Of a stretch of 64,000 nucleotides of DNA, positions 23,215-34,799 are shown piece by piece. This DNA is from Adiantum capillus-veneris (lineage: Eukaryota > Streptophyta > Polypodiopsida > Polypodiales > Pteridaceae), in assembly GCA_014529385.2 (NCBI GenBank), contig CM043958.1, forward strand, positions 123,616,817 to 123,680,816. Direction: 5' to 3'. Both the position numbers and the translations under genes were made by a program. The notes under the pieces are model-generated. The model was not told the DNA's origin, made no database searches, and saw only the letters and a list, made by a program, of their open reading frames with translations. The stretch's first letter is position 1, and the number at the start of each line of letters is the position of its first letter.

Positions 23215-23990
23215 CACCCAATATGGTGCCCAAGATATTGGTTGACAAGAGGCACGCTCTAATTCTTGATTTGAATGGCATGTTGGTTAAAGTTGTAGAG
23301 TCAAATCATGGTGAAGTTCCCCCTAAATATGCAAGGGAAATGATAAAGTAATGTATGCAAAATAGGTGGTATGTATTTTATCGCAAAAACAGACACCAAT
23401 TTTTGGATTGGTGCCTCCAGTTTTTCCATGTCACATATGGAGCACCAACATTTAGCTAAAGTAAATGCAATATTAGATACAATATTGAAACTGAAATGGG
23501 CAAGGATGGCAGGTGTTTTTGCACATGAGAATTGTGGTAAGGTGCCTTGATTGATATGTAATAAGCATGTTTTCTTCAAGAGCTTGAGTATGTTTTGGAG
23601 GGGATTAACACAGTTCGGGCCCAAAAACACTCTAATCATTAATGATAGTAAGTACAAACTGTGCTAGAACCCTGAAGGAAGTTGGCTTATTACTCCCAAG
23701 TTAGAGGACCAGACTGTTGAACAATGGCAACAATTTTTGGTAGACACTTTGGCTCCCTGGCTATTTTTGTGATTGCAATCGAAGGATCGTGTGTCACATA
23801 CAACCAACAATGGGTTTGATACTGGTCTAGATGTGTTTTCTTATGCAGTACTCATCAAGCCGGAAGCAGATATGCAAGCAAGCGATGAGGCTGAGTGGAG
23901 GGCAGACATCCATCAGAGACAAAGGGAGGCTGACGAAGAAGCTGAAAGCCATGAGAGGGAAATATTAGAGAAGCAGTAGCAATTTGAAGT
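23215..23990 (+). pseudogene. Decayed FCP1/HAD-phosphatase-like gene, copy B
   Basis: The plus strand reads ALILDLNGMLVKVVESN with the catalytic-loop position DLNG at 23268-23279. Next come YRKNRHQFLDWCLQFF, FFKSLSMFWRGL (23572 on), LIINDSKYK (23635-23658), NPEGSWLITPKLEDQ and EQWQQFLVDTLAPWL. The order and spacing match FCP1-type HAD phosphatases. As in copy A the second Asp of DxDG is Asn, so the ancestral protein may already have lost phosphatase activity. A charged tail (23773-23979, rich in E, R and Q) looks like coiled coil. Stops and frameshifts in between make it a pseudogene. Nearest relatives are probably transposon-associated plant proteins, which is an inference. Confidence 0.52.
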
Positions 23991-24427
23991 AGAAAGGACA
24001 ATGTAGGAACTAGAGGCCCAACAAATCCAAGAGCACAAGCACATTGGGCACTACAAGTACAAGCGCCCTAGGTAGCACAAGCATTTTGAAGAGTAGGAGA
24101 CTCTTTGCATACTTGTAAAATTATGTACTATGATGGAAAGTTGTAATATCATGATGAGGTTTCCTTTTCAATGTTCATACCTATTCTAACTTTCATTCCA
24201 GATAGTAATGTTTAAAAATTTTGTACTATTGTAATTTTTGGGGCCATACGTCCTTGTGCTATGTTGGCATACTTTTTTGGTCTTGTAAACATTATAAGAA
24301 TGCAATGGTAGCATATTTAGTGTTGCCTTTCACACTCAGTAAGCTAGTAACCCTAAGCAATAAGTTAGTTGACTTACCCAATTTTTTGATAGTATAGATA
24401 GTTGTAAACATCGTGAATGGTACTTTG
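23991..24427. other. Unassigned spacer
   Basis: AT-rich, with no frame or motif of note. It leads into the TATGCTA array. Confidence 0.5.
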
Positions 24428-24850
24428 CATGCTGGCTAGCATACATGGTTATGCTAGTCAGCAGACATGCTTTTGTGTATGTTAGTCAGTATACATGCTT
24501 ATTATGTTATGTATGCTAGTTAGAAGAGTTTGTATGCTAGTTAGGAGAGTCTGTATGTTAGTTGGAGAAGGGGGTATAGTGGCTATCATATTGTGTTTAG
24601 CTAGCATACCCAATTATGTTATTTAATATACATGCTATATATGTTATGTATGCTATTTATCATAGTGGCTACTATGGTGGCCATCATACCCAGTTAACCT
24701 AGTAAATATACCCAATTATGCTAGCTAGCATAAATGCTAGTAATTCTATGTATGCTTGTTAGCATAGTTTGTATGCTAGTTAGCATAGTGTGCATGTTGG
24801 ATAGCATATTGTGTATGCTAGTTAGCATACCTAGTTACTAGGTGTTATAA
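24428..24850. repeat. Left TATGCTA palindrome array (GT-centred)
   Basis: Repeats built on TATGCTAGTTAGCATA, a motif with 7-base self-complementary arms around a GT centre. They occur as full or partial copies throughout (for example at 24765-24785 and 24811-24830). The right array at 27180-29180 uses the same arms with AC in the centre, which is the reverse complement. Relative to each other the two arrays are inverted. Confidence 0.85.
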
Positions 24851-27060
24851 ACACCAAAACCATGTATACACAATGTTCACAAAAGAGACACAGAACCAAC
24901 TTTATGATAAAACTACATTATTTGCAGCAAGAAGTATATTGAAAATCCAGTGATTACAACTCAAAAGCTGAAGGGCGTGCTATTAGAGATTGCTTCATAG
25001 CTTTAGTGGTTGATTGTGTACACATGCCTTCTCCTTGGGATGTGCTGCATAGGTATTTTCATACATCACACTAGATGTGAAAGTAGGTGGACGATGGGTT
25101 GCTTGTGGTCTATCTTGAAGGTGTATTCATCCAATTGCTTGTAACACAATCCTTGCACAACATATGAGCCTATGTCAATTACATTGATACATTCATCATG
25201 GAGAATCGATGTACCCCTTCTCCACCTTCTCCTTTGCTGTAACACACTGAACCAGGTAGAAATCCACATCATCGATGTTGGTTGAAGCATCTGAATTTAT
25301 AGAAAAAGTGTTTCTAACCATAGAGCACTACTCAATAGATCATGATGACCTTCGTATGTGAAGTCATCATAGCAAAAAAATTCCTATGTTGAGATTTCAT
25401 CTGCTGGCTCAGAATCCGCCACAACCTCATAAGGTAATGGCATTAGAATATGATAATCTCAAGCCTACACGTAAGATTTATTGATGCAATGATTTCACCT
25501 TTCATGCATGCATGCGTCACAAAAGCATACCAATTTTCTTATTGTTGCAAGGGTAGTTGGATCATGTAAGTTGTGACCACGAAAAGCATACAGAGAGCAA
25601 GATTTTGCCACAGTGGCACAATAGGCTTGGATCCCTTGGATTGTGAGGCTACACTATCATACCACACTTATTTTTGCTTAGAAGTGGCACCCTCTTGTTG
25701 TAACCAATCTCGGTGTAGCATGAAGCAATGTTGCACAAACAATGTGTCATGCACCTTCTCATTTGATATGAAGAAGTGGATTGTTTTGACTTCCTCCCCT
25801 CCATTGCGCTTGGGGGTGGGGGGGGGCACTACAATAAATAAATGCCTATAATGTGGGCTCAACAATAGGGATTATTAAATCCTATATTTTCTCACATTTT
25901 CACATACAGAAAGGTGTTGAAAAATGATCTTGATACAGATGGAATAGGAAAATGGTCCTCTTTATTGGTGGAAAAATCACAACTAAGGCGGGCCCGAGGC
26001 CTTGTGGTAGTACATTATGTGTACAAAAATGGTTACCTAACTAGAGTGCCAATGCATTGACTGAATCTCATTTTTCTCCTTGAAGACATAATTTTTGGTA
26101 AAATCAACAACTGAGACAACAACATTATCCAAAAACCAAAGTAGAAAATATCTAAATTGTTGTCCTTTCCGTCAAGCTACATAGATAGAAGTGATGAAGA
26201 GCTTCGCCTTGGTCTTCAAGAGTTTCAAAAACTCCCACCACTGCATTTCTTTACGCAAAAGATATTATTGTTTCCATGCTTGTCTTTTGCTACTTCCCAT
26301 CCAATAATTCAAATTGATGGCAAAAAATTGCCATAATCATCCGTAATCCATGCCTTTACACAACAATACCCTCCACCATTTCCAGCCATGGTTAATAAAA
26401 CCCAGTCCCCCAAGCAAATATTTAATTGTGTATACCCAAGTAGACTAGTAATACACAGGATTACAAACCTAAGCCAGCTTCGACCTTCTTTAAGCTAGAA
26501 GGGACAACTCAAGGCCATAGTTCTAAATATATATGGTCAACTAGAGTAGCTATCAAAGGGAACATAGTCTTCATACATCAAGGTCTTGATAGAGCAAGAC
26601 TAGTGAAAATACTCTCACAATAATACTCTTATGTGGATTTGCTGTCTCCGAGCATCATAATTCTAACCTCTTGACTCCACATATCTTACAGTCTTCCATC
26701 AGGCATTCTCTTTTATGGAAAATTGCATCTACTGGCTTTGGACAGGCAAGCGACTCCCACATTTGTGTGACACCTTTGAACGTGTGGTGTGAAGCCAAGC
26801 CACTCTTGCTAATGTTCTTGCCTATGGCACAGATGCAGCATGGACATTTGCAACCCGCACCATGTAGCCCAAAGACACAAGGGCGCATTTGGTTCAGTGG
26901 GTCCTTTGAAAAAGACATCTGCACATGGTATTCACAACATCATGTGTATGTATCCTTCAGATTCCTCCAAAAAAATGGCTTCAACATCTCAAAAATTATC
27001 ATGCCAATCTTGCATCTGGATGTTTTTCTTTGAATCTGTGAAAGAGCTCAACCTGCAATA
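24851..27060 (-). pseudogene. Decayed cysteine-rich transposase-like gene (central and C-terminal parts)
   Basis: The minus strand, read from 27060 downward over frameshifts, gives VELFHRFKEKHPDARLA, FEMLKPFFWRNLKD, then a Cys-rich block (26655-26924) with CKCPCCIC, CPKPVDAIFHKRECL and CKICGVKRL. Further on come VKAWITDDYGNF (about 26340-26380), IHFFISNEKVHDTLFVQHC (25740-25800) and VWYDSVASQSKGSK (25632-25669). This series (Cys cluster, then an Asp in a WxDxxASQxK context) resembles a poorly characterised transposase-like family seen in several eukaryotes. That attribution is from memory of the motif pattern, not a search. The N-terminal part may be 29396-29760, across the right repeat array. 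Confidence 0.42.
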
Positions 27061-27179
27061 TCGAAATTTGATTAGTATGTTTACTAGGATAAATGAATCC
27101 AAACACGAATATATTGATTGTTACCTTGGACATTTGACATGTCCATGAAAACAAATCAAGGTATTAAATAGCACATTCA

Positions 27180-29180
27180 ACATCCTAGCATGCATGTAGC
27201 GTGGTGTGTTGACTACATATATGGTTTTTTCATTAGCATAATAGGTATGCTAGCATACTCAGTGTGCTAACAAGCATATGCAAATAGCATAGCATGTATT
27301 CTAACTTGCATACATTGTGTGCTAACTAGCATGCAAGGTATGCTAGCTAGATCCTTAGGTATGCTAACCAGCATAGCATGGGCAAGGTTCTAATCAGCAT
27401 GCCCAGGATGCTTAACAAGTATACTAGATGTGCTAGTAAGCAATGATCAGTGTCTTGTTTAGCATATGAGGTATGCAAAACTACATAAAATGTATGCTAA
27501 GAAGAATAGAAAGCATGCTAGCTTCCATGGACTAGGTTTTGACCAGCATACCCTGAATGCTAACAAAAATAAAAACTGTGGTGATTAGCATACCAATTAT
27601 GCAGTTGATCATACCTGGCATGGTACGTAGCATACTAGGTATGCTAACAAGCATAGAATGGGATAACCAGCATACACATTATGCTAGTTACCATACTACT
27701 TTACACTGGCAACAACTCCCAACTCGTACTCGTCGTATCTTGTTGACCATGCATCCAATCAATGAACTTTCAAATATTGTTGGACCCACACCATGCCCAC
27801 CACCTTATGAAACCTTGTGGAGGCCCAAAAAACACCAGGTTGGCACGTCTTTCAATATGGTCAGGTTGGCACAGAGCCAACCCCCGTCAAATTTTTCAAA
27901 TAGCCATAACTTACACCTTGGAGATCTAATTAGCTATCCAAAAAGATTGACAAGCTCCACACCTCACTCTCTACATGTGTATCCACCAAACCCAACTCTA
28001 ACCACCCATCGCTAGCTACTGAGTCTGTTGGGGATCTGCAAACCTTTCAACTTTGAAATTTGATATCTTTCACAAACAACATACTCAGCATGCTAGTTTT
28101 CATACTAGGAATGCTAACTAGCATAAACATTGTGTTGAATAGCATATGAAGCATGTTGGTGAGCATACTAGGTATGTTAAATAGCATAAATGGTGTTAAG
28201 TAGCATACATATTGTGTTAACTAGCATACTTTGTATGCTAGGTAGATTACTAAACATGCTAACTAGCATACTTTGTATGCTAGGTAGATTACTAAACATG
28301 CTAACTAGCATACTCATTATGCTAAAAATCATACCTAGCATACTAGGAATGCTAACTAGCATAAACCTTGTGTTAAACAACATTCTCAACATCCTAGTGA
28401 GCATACTAGGTATGATAATTAGCATAAATGATGTTAATTAGCATACATATCGTGTTAAAAAACATACTCAACATGCTAGTGAGCATACTAGGTATGCTAA
28501 CTAGCATAAAGGGTGCTAATTAGCATACATATTGTGTTAACCAACATACTCTATAAGATTACTAGGGTGTTAATTAGCATACATATTGTGTTAACTAGCA
28601 TACTAGGTATGCTAGGCAGGTTACTAGGCATGCTAACTAGCATACCTACCATACTAGGAATGCTAACTAGCATAAACCTTGTGTTAAACATCATACAAAG
28701 AATGCTAGTGAGCATATTAGGTATGTTAACTAGCATAAATGGTGTTAATTAGCATACATATTGTTTTAACCAACATACTCTGTAAGATTACTATGCACGC
28801 TGACTAGCATACTCATTATGCTAAACAACACACCAAGCATACTAGGAATGCTAACTAGCATAAACCTTGTGTTAAATAACATACTCATAATGCTAGTGAG
28901 CATCCTAGGTATGTTAACTAGCATAAAGGGTGTTAATTAACATATATATTGTGCTAACCGGCATACTCTGTATGCTAGGTAGATTACTAGGCATGCTAAC
29001 TATCATGCTAAACAACATAACCAACATATTAGGAATGCTAACTAACATAAAAGTTGGGTTAAATAGCATGCTTAACAATATACTAGGTAGGTTAACTAGC
29101 ATAACATATTGTGTTAACTAGCAAACTTTGTATGCTAGGTAGATTACTAGGCATGATAACTAGCATAATCATGGCATGCT
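27180..29180. repeat. Right TATGCTA palindrome array (AC-centred) with about 187-bp higher-order period
   Basis: Two kilobases dominated by TATGCTAACTAGCATA and variants, mostly 25-30 bases apart. A longer period is visible: the marker ATAAACCTTGTGTTAAA (with variants) falls at about 28123, 28361, 28672, 28860 and 29047. The last two steps are 188 and 187; the longer steps are explained by local partial duplications, for example the exact 54-bp doubling near 28215-28320. A roughly 370-bp non-repetitive block (27700-28075) interrupts it. Frames rich in MLxSI are artefacts of the repeat. Confidence 0.88.
27700..28075. other. Non-repetitive block inside the TATGCTA array
   Basis: Ordinary-complexity sequence between two stretches of the array. 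A 152-codon plus-strand frame (27557-28015) starts in repeat DNA and runs through it, with no domain. It could be an insertion into the array or an unexpanded remnant of the original locus. Confidence 0.5.
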
Positions 29181-29395
29181 ACCTATCTTACCTAGCGTGT
29201 TAATGAGAATTTTAAGTATTATGTACAATGTGGTTACTAATATCAGTCTACATATGATTATGCTACTAATCAACATATAAGTTATTATGCATAGAGATGC
29301 AATACATAGAATGCATAAGTTATGGCATAAGGTGCAGCGGCGGTCGACTTTTAGGACCCTAGAGAATTTTTCAATAGGCATGTTTTTCTTTGAAT

Positions 29396-29760
29396 TCAAC
29401 AACATCTACAATGTTGCACTCTTTGAAAACAACTCCTCGTTATAACCTTGTTGCTTGATGTAGCCAGTGTGTTGCTGACATTGGAGACCATTGCACTCTG
29501 TACAACAGCCTCCTCCACTAAAGACTGAACATGGATTTCCCGAACAAGCGGATGTTGAGCGACAAGATTCCATATTTTCCACTTTTCTTCTTTACTAAAA
29601 CCTTCAATCCTACTCTTGAAAGCTCTCGCAAGCTCGGAGGATATTTTCTTTTTCTCCTCATCATCGACGGCATGATGTCCTCGCTCAGCTTTCATCTGTT
29701 TGCGCTCCTACTATTTACTCTCTCTTTCTCTCTTATACTTTCTAATATTTTTTGGGAGTT
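29396..29760 (-). pseudogene. Gene fragment, possible N-terminus of the transposase-like gene
   Basis: The minus strand reads KNIRKYKRERE, then KKKISSELARAFKSRIEGF and SKEEKWKIWNLVAQHPLV. This charged, helical, protein-like stretch covers about 120 codons with one or two stops. Its strand and position match the N-terminal side of the pseudogene at 24851-27060. If they are one gene, the TATGCTA array at 27180-29180 lies in an intron or was inserted. No catalytic motif is visible in this fragment. Confidence 0.35.
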
Positions 29761-30401
29761 GTAACTCATTGCTTGTAATGGCTCCCTTCTTCTTTCTCCT
29801 GAGGACTATAAATGTGTATAATATATTACTTACTTGAAATCACTTAAATGAATAATTATCAATAATTGATACTGTAATTCCAAACATGCCAGCTCCAAAC
29901 ATGCAATGATGTGACCAACTAAACAAATGACATCATATGGAGTGATTGGGATACCCACAAGATTTCCTTACCATCATCGGGGGATCACTTAACAATTATG
30001 TGACTATCAGCTAAGTGCAGCAGAAGGGATTATTAAATTTCATGTTTTCTCACATTTTCACATACAGAAGGGTGTTATAAATTATAATTGGGAAAAAAAT
30101 TTACAGATTGAATAGAAAAAGGGTGTATTTTACCTATAGAAAATTCGTAGATATTAAAAATAGTCCTTAAACGCAGGTGATATACACAATTTATACATAG
30201 TGCCCCTCCCCCGAGTCATCATTATATTATAGCACACCTCCATTTCCAACATCGGAGTTAGTGGCAATAATGTTGTATGCTAGTTCTCCATATATGTTTG
30301 TCTTTGCCGGAGCGAGAGAGAGCTCAGCTTTGACAACTCAACTCCGAGGCAGGATGCCCGTCACAAGGAACGAACGTGACACACACACACACACACACAC
30401 A

Positions 30402-30476
<75 letters not shown>

Positions 30477-31507
30477 TAGTACCCCACGTCGTCTTTAGTA
30501 AGGCCACCCCCCAAAAGGGAGGGAATGAGTAATATTTTTTATGGACATTTTAAATTCAAACTGCACTTGCTCTTTGGTTTTCAATATATGCTAACAAGCA
30601 CAACTAGCATTGTGCGGGACAACATTTTTAGTGACACGTTATAATGCTTATTTCTTGCAAAATAAATATTGCTATGAAAACGTAATAAAAGTATGCATAT
30701 AGATTTCCCAATTGTGTCCATATGAGGTATTTTTATACAAATACATGAGATAAATGGACAAATTCAAAAGTGGACTTTATTTTAAGGCTAGTCTTTGACC
30801 AATAAAAAATAATAATTTCAACATGCACAGTTTTTGGGATATGACATATGTTGGGAGTAGAAGCATAGAATGGTTGCTTCACAATTCTAATTTGCTTGAA
30901 CACTTACTTGTCAGCCTCTCATCATCTCTCCCAAATCCCAAGTACACACACCTAGACTATGACACCATACACACATACACATACACACACAAACATAGAC
31001 TTGATAGTGAGATCTTGTAAGGGGAAGATGATGTAGACAAGATTAGAGAGTACACATCATAGCATAGCATACCATGAGAGAGAGAGAGAGAGAGTAATCT
31101 TGCAAATCAATGGCCTAAAGATTGTAGCCCCAAACTCCACGGCACCTCTTGTGGAGTTTGGTATTGAATTTTTGATATTGCTTATTGCTTATTTTCGATA
31201 TAGTTACTTAGTTCCACTTTAGTTTATGAGTGGAGCATATCACTTATTGCATGAATCTGTTAGAGTGAATTCTTACTAACTCTTTACAAGCAAGGCACAG
31301 TGGCTTATTGAAGATATAAACTATAGCACTATGCAAATAAAAATTATCAAGAATAATTTATTGTCGACGCATTCTCCTCAACTCCCAAAATTCCAATCTA
31401 CACAGTATCAACTCACCATTTACTTAAAATAGAAAGACAACATAGTAATTAACCATTACATGTCAGCTATCCCAATTGCAGTAAACCACATACAATAGGA
31501 GGATGCC
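29761..31507. other. Unassigned spacer with one compound microsatellite
   Basis: AT-rich DNA. The only clear feature is the AC/AG tract at 30379-30474, with a short AG run near 31076-31094. The stretch 30030-30080 (TTTTCTCACATTTTCACATACAGAAGGGTGTT) nearly repeats 25889-25920, pointing to a small dispersed repeat. Confidence 0.5.
30379..30474. repeat. Compound (AC)n-(AG)n microsatellite
   Basis: About 24 bases of AC followed by about 70 bases of AG. Confidence 0.97.
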
Positions 31508-31930
31508 CAATCTTGTAATATCCCTCCCTCTAGGAATAACAACTATCCTCAGTTGCTCAATAGAGAATCAACTGGACTATGAGTGATGAAATGTGTGGAG
31601 ACGATCTAGAAAGTTTTGGAAAAAAATTTCACGCATCCACTTAGCACCTTCTCTAGGGTGGCCTTTAAAAGTCAAAAGATAACGATTATAAGCCATGCCA
31701 GTGCGTGTAGTGGTGGTCTCATGATCATCTATCTGGTCATGGATGAGTTTCTCTTCTTGATCTACAAGTGTTGGTGGCTCCTCATATATATGATGTGTAG
31801 GTAGGGGTCCTCAAAAGGATCAAAATAAATTAATGTGAAATTCATTGTGAATATGTCAATGTGAAGGTAGTAAAATGGAACATCATTTATTGCAACATAA
31901 ATTTTGAATGGACCTAAAAGGGCGGTGGTA
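31508..31930 (-). pseudogene. C-terminal pol fragment of a Ty3 element (chromodomain-like tail)
   Basis: The minus strand reads EEPPTLVDQEEKLIHD, then RTGMAYNRYLLTFKGHP, EGAKWMREIFFQNF, and finally EQLRIVVIPRGRD next to a purine-rich tract (AGAGGGAGGGATA, about 31520-31533). The Y-x-x-Y-L-x-x-F/W-K-G-x-P...W pattern is that of retrotransposon chromodomains. The arginine-rich tail before the polypurine tract is usual at the end of Ty3 pol. It abuts the chromovirus at 31950 and is a separate, truncated element. Confidence 0.6.
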
Positions 31931-31949
31931 ATGCGTGTGCTAGTCTCCA

Positions 31950-32037
31950 CCCAGCCATGCTATCTTATAGCCTCCCCCTAGCGTACACCCTATCCGGCCG
32001 TGCCGGTGGCCTTGCCCATAGGACCCATGTCCTTACA
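31950..32037 (-). repeat. 3' LTR fragment of the chromovirus
   Basis: On the minus strand TGTAAGGACATGGG follows the G-run polypurine tract. Only about 90 bases remain before the neighbouring Ty3 fragment. Confidence 0.55.
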
Positions 32038-32055
32038 TTACCCCCCCTTTGGAGA
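32038..32055 (-). other. Polypurine tract of the chromovirus
   Basis: The minus strand reads CCAAAGGGGGGGTAA directly before TGTAAGG. Confidence 0.65.
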
Positions 32056-32290
32056 ATCATTTTCATCCTCACAAACAAACGTAGGAAAACATTTCTTAAG
32101 TGCGGAGACATTCTCCCATGTGGAACCTTCTTCAGGTCTATCTAGCCATTTTACCAACACCTGTCATCTGACATGATGTGTGGTGCGAAGCTCATGAGAA
32201 TCCAAAATATTTTTGGGCTCATGAGGAATGCTTGGTGGTTCGACAAGGTCAACTAACACACCTGTGTCAATGACATTATCATTCTGTCCT
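32056..32290 (-). pseudogene. Chromodomain of the chromovirus integrase
   Basis: The minus strand reads ILDSHELRTTHHVR, a stop, then QVLVKWLDRPEEGSTWENV and SALKKCFPTFVCEDEND. The order [hydrophobic]-x-x-[hydrophobic]KW...STWE is the chromodomain signature found at the C-terminus of chromoviral integrases, where it directs insertion by binding histone marks. One in-frame TGA interrupts it and a TAG separates it from the integrase. Confidence 0.72.
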
Positions 32291-32292
32291 AG

Positions 32293-33569
32293 CTATTTTT
32301 GTAAACGACTAACATGAAAAACAGGATGAACTCGTGATTTCTCTGGGAGATCTAACTTATAGGCCACTTGACCTATACGTTTGAGAATGGTAAATGGTCC
32401 ACAATAGCGTGATGAAATTTTAGCAGCTTTTCCCATCTTCAGACTTTCTGAATGCTCCGGAACTTTGAGGAAAACCTTGTCTCCTTCTTCAAAAGTAGCA
32501 AGACGACGATGCTCATCTACGTACTTCTTGTATCGATCTTCAGCTTGCTTAACATTCTGTCGAGCAACTCGAAGCATGTCAAAATGGTCTTGGAGAAAAT
32601 CCTTTGCTTGTTGTATCTTCTCCTTAGCCAGCCCCACCGTAATGGGTGATCTAGGTTGAAATCCATATAAAAGCATAAATGGACTAAACCCTATAGTCAC
32701 ATGCTTTGAACTATTATAAGCAGATTTCAATATAGGTAAGTAGTCTTCCCAATTGGTTTGCTTCTTGCTAACGTACGCTCATAGCATATCCTCACTTGAT
32801 TAACTCTTTCGGTTTGACCATCCGTTTCTGGATTATCATCCGTACTTAGATTAAGTTTAGTTTCCAGCTTTTGGAACACAACTCTCCATTAGTGATTATC
32901 GAACTTTCGATCTCTGTCACTAATGATACTAGCTGGAAGACCCTAGAGTTTATATATATGCTCTATAAATAGCCGTGCTAATTTTGGTGTCTTAACCGTA
33001 GTCTTAGTGGGAATGAATTGACCCATCTTTGTGAGACGGTCTAAAATTACCCAAATGGCATCATGGCCATGATTTGTAGTACGTAGTCCTACTACAAAAT
33101 CCATAGAGATACTCTCCCACTTACCTTGTGGAATCTCTAAAGGATGTAAAAGAGCACCTACCTTGAGGCACTCTGCCTTATCAACTTGGCAGTATTGGTA
33201 GTTTAGTACGTACTCTTTAACATCATGATGTAAGCCCGGCCAATAAAATTGTCGTCAAACTAAGGCATACGTCTTACAAATACCTGGATGACTAGCAAGC
33301 ACATGGACTATCGTGACACTCAAATAAGATTTGGCACCTAGTGTCTGAGTCCTTTGGCACACATACTCTATCTTTGTGGAGTAAGTATCCATCATCAATG
33401 GAAAAATTCTTCCATCGCTTAAGCTCTTCCTGAGTAGGGGTGGAGCCCTATGTGTTGGAGTTTCTATATTCGCGTGCAGAGACATGTTGATCTGGTTGTT
33501 CACAGACATGTGGGTGTGAGGGGTCCCTCCACACTTTAGCATATGATTGATCTTGTGCACACTTTCCAT
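32293..33569 (-). pseudogene. Integrase of the chromovirus (decayed)
   Basis: Catalyses insertion of the cDNA into the host chromosome. In minus-strand order there is an N-terminal zinc-binding remnant (33255-33450), the core with MDFVVGL (first Asp), ISDRDRKF (second Asp) and TDGQTERVNQ (catalytic Glu), and the intact 145-codon C-terminal part (32293-32730) ending in RVHPVFHVSRLQK, the usual GPY/F-type end. The core from 32731 to 33250 is recognisable only by switching frames and passing stops (for example in HxWRVVFQKLE). Confidence 0.8.
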
Positions 33570-34195
33570 GTAATGACTCTAAAAATCCACTCTTTATTTC
33601 CGTGAAAGCAAGTGAATTAATCTGAGGCATCCGACTTTGTGCATCCGCTACTACATTATATTGCCCCTTGCGATATCGTAGCTTACAATCATAATCTTGA
33701 AGGATTTTGGCCCATCTGGCTTTAAGGGCCTTCAAGTATGTTTGAGTAGTAAACCATCTGATACTCTCATGGTCAAAAACTACTTGAAACTCGGTACCAT
33801 ATACATAGTGTCGCCACTTTCGTAAAGCGTGATATATGGCATAGAGTTCTCTCTCATAGACATAATAATTCTGTTGAGCTCTATCTAACTTTTTACTTTC
33901 AAAGGCTATAGGTCTTTCCTCCTTGAGAAGTACCGCACCAATTGCTTTATCACTAGCATCAGTCTTTACAGCAAACGGCTTAAGTGGGTCGACGATTGCT
34001 AGGATGGGAGCAGTGGCTATAGCTACCTTGAGCTGTTCAAAAGTGCGTTTTTTGGGCTTCTTCCCAAGAAAAGGTCTTACCTTTTTCTTTAAGTTGATCC
34101 GTCAAAGGGCAACAATTTTGGCATATCACACATATACTATTGATAAAATCCAGCCATGCCTAAAAATATTTGAAGCTTCTCAACCGTGTTGGGAT
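33448..34195 (-). pseudogene. RNase H and connection domain of the chromovirus
   Basis: The minus strand gives HPNTVEKLQIFLGMAGFYQ, VKTDASDKAIGAVLLKEE (catalytic TDAS), RPIAFESKKLDRAQQNY, YERELYAIYHALRKWRHYV and DYDCKLRYRKGQYNVVADA. This is the canonical Ty3 RNase H order. RNase H removes the RNA strand during reverse transcription. The stretch is broken by several frameshifts and begins exactly at the target-site duplication of the inserted Tat element. Confidence 0.82.
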
Positions 34196-34200
34196 GTGGC
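34196..34200. other. Target-site duplication GTGGC (left)
   Basis: Identical to 44138-44142 and directly flanking the Tat element ends. It proves insertion of that element as a unit into the chromovirus. Confidence 0.93.
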
Positions 34201-34799
34201 TGATAGCGGGAAAAAGAGCAGTGCAATCGGGTGGCCTCTGTACTCGTGCACACTCCACAAACCACACCTCATGCAAACAAGCAAAGAACAAAACAAAGGG
34301 GGCACCACCCTAAATTAAGAGGTTTAGGGACCTCACACATAGTGCACATAGGCAAGTGAGACTTCTGGCATTATGATGGCATCAAAACATATGGCAAAAC
34401 ACATAGAAACGAAGCTTAGGGACCTTATGTAGCATATATATACACAAGACATCAGCTTAACAATACAACGGCATCTTATCATACATAACAAGGATATAGA
34501 GAAGCAAGCCAAGGATGGCATAATCCCTTGTCAAAAACAATCAACCCAGCAAGTAGGTATGATCCTACTAGCAACACATCAATACCTTAGAGAATGATGG
34601 CGAGGATGGTGGTCATGGAGCATGAGAGAAGACTCCTTATTAAGGTTTTAGAGCTAGTAATGTAGCATACTAGAGGGAGAGAGAGAGAGAGGGAGAGAGA
34701 GTAAAGCTCCATCCATAGCTCCTCGTTGTGAGCAATGTCGTCATAGCTTCGTTGCTTGGTGAAGTGGGTGAAGTGTTGGTTTTGAGTGAGAGAAGGCCT

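Noticed and set aside
27557-28015. 152-codon plus-strand frame as a host gene
   Set aside because: It starts in repeat DNA and has no recognisable domain. Its length is not striking for this region.
28177-28752. Several Met/Leu/Ser/Ile-rich frames of 60-83 codons on both strands
   Set aside because: Translations of the TATGCTA array. The peptides mirror the DNA repeat on both strands.
27180-29180. Possible CRISPR array
   Set aside because: The repeats are degenerate and nearly continuous, without unique spacers, and the window is clearly eukaryotic.
34333-34521. 62-codon minus frame repeated at 42739-42927
   Set aside because: Both are inside the two LTRs of the Tat element, with no sign of protein function.
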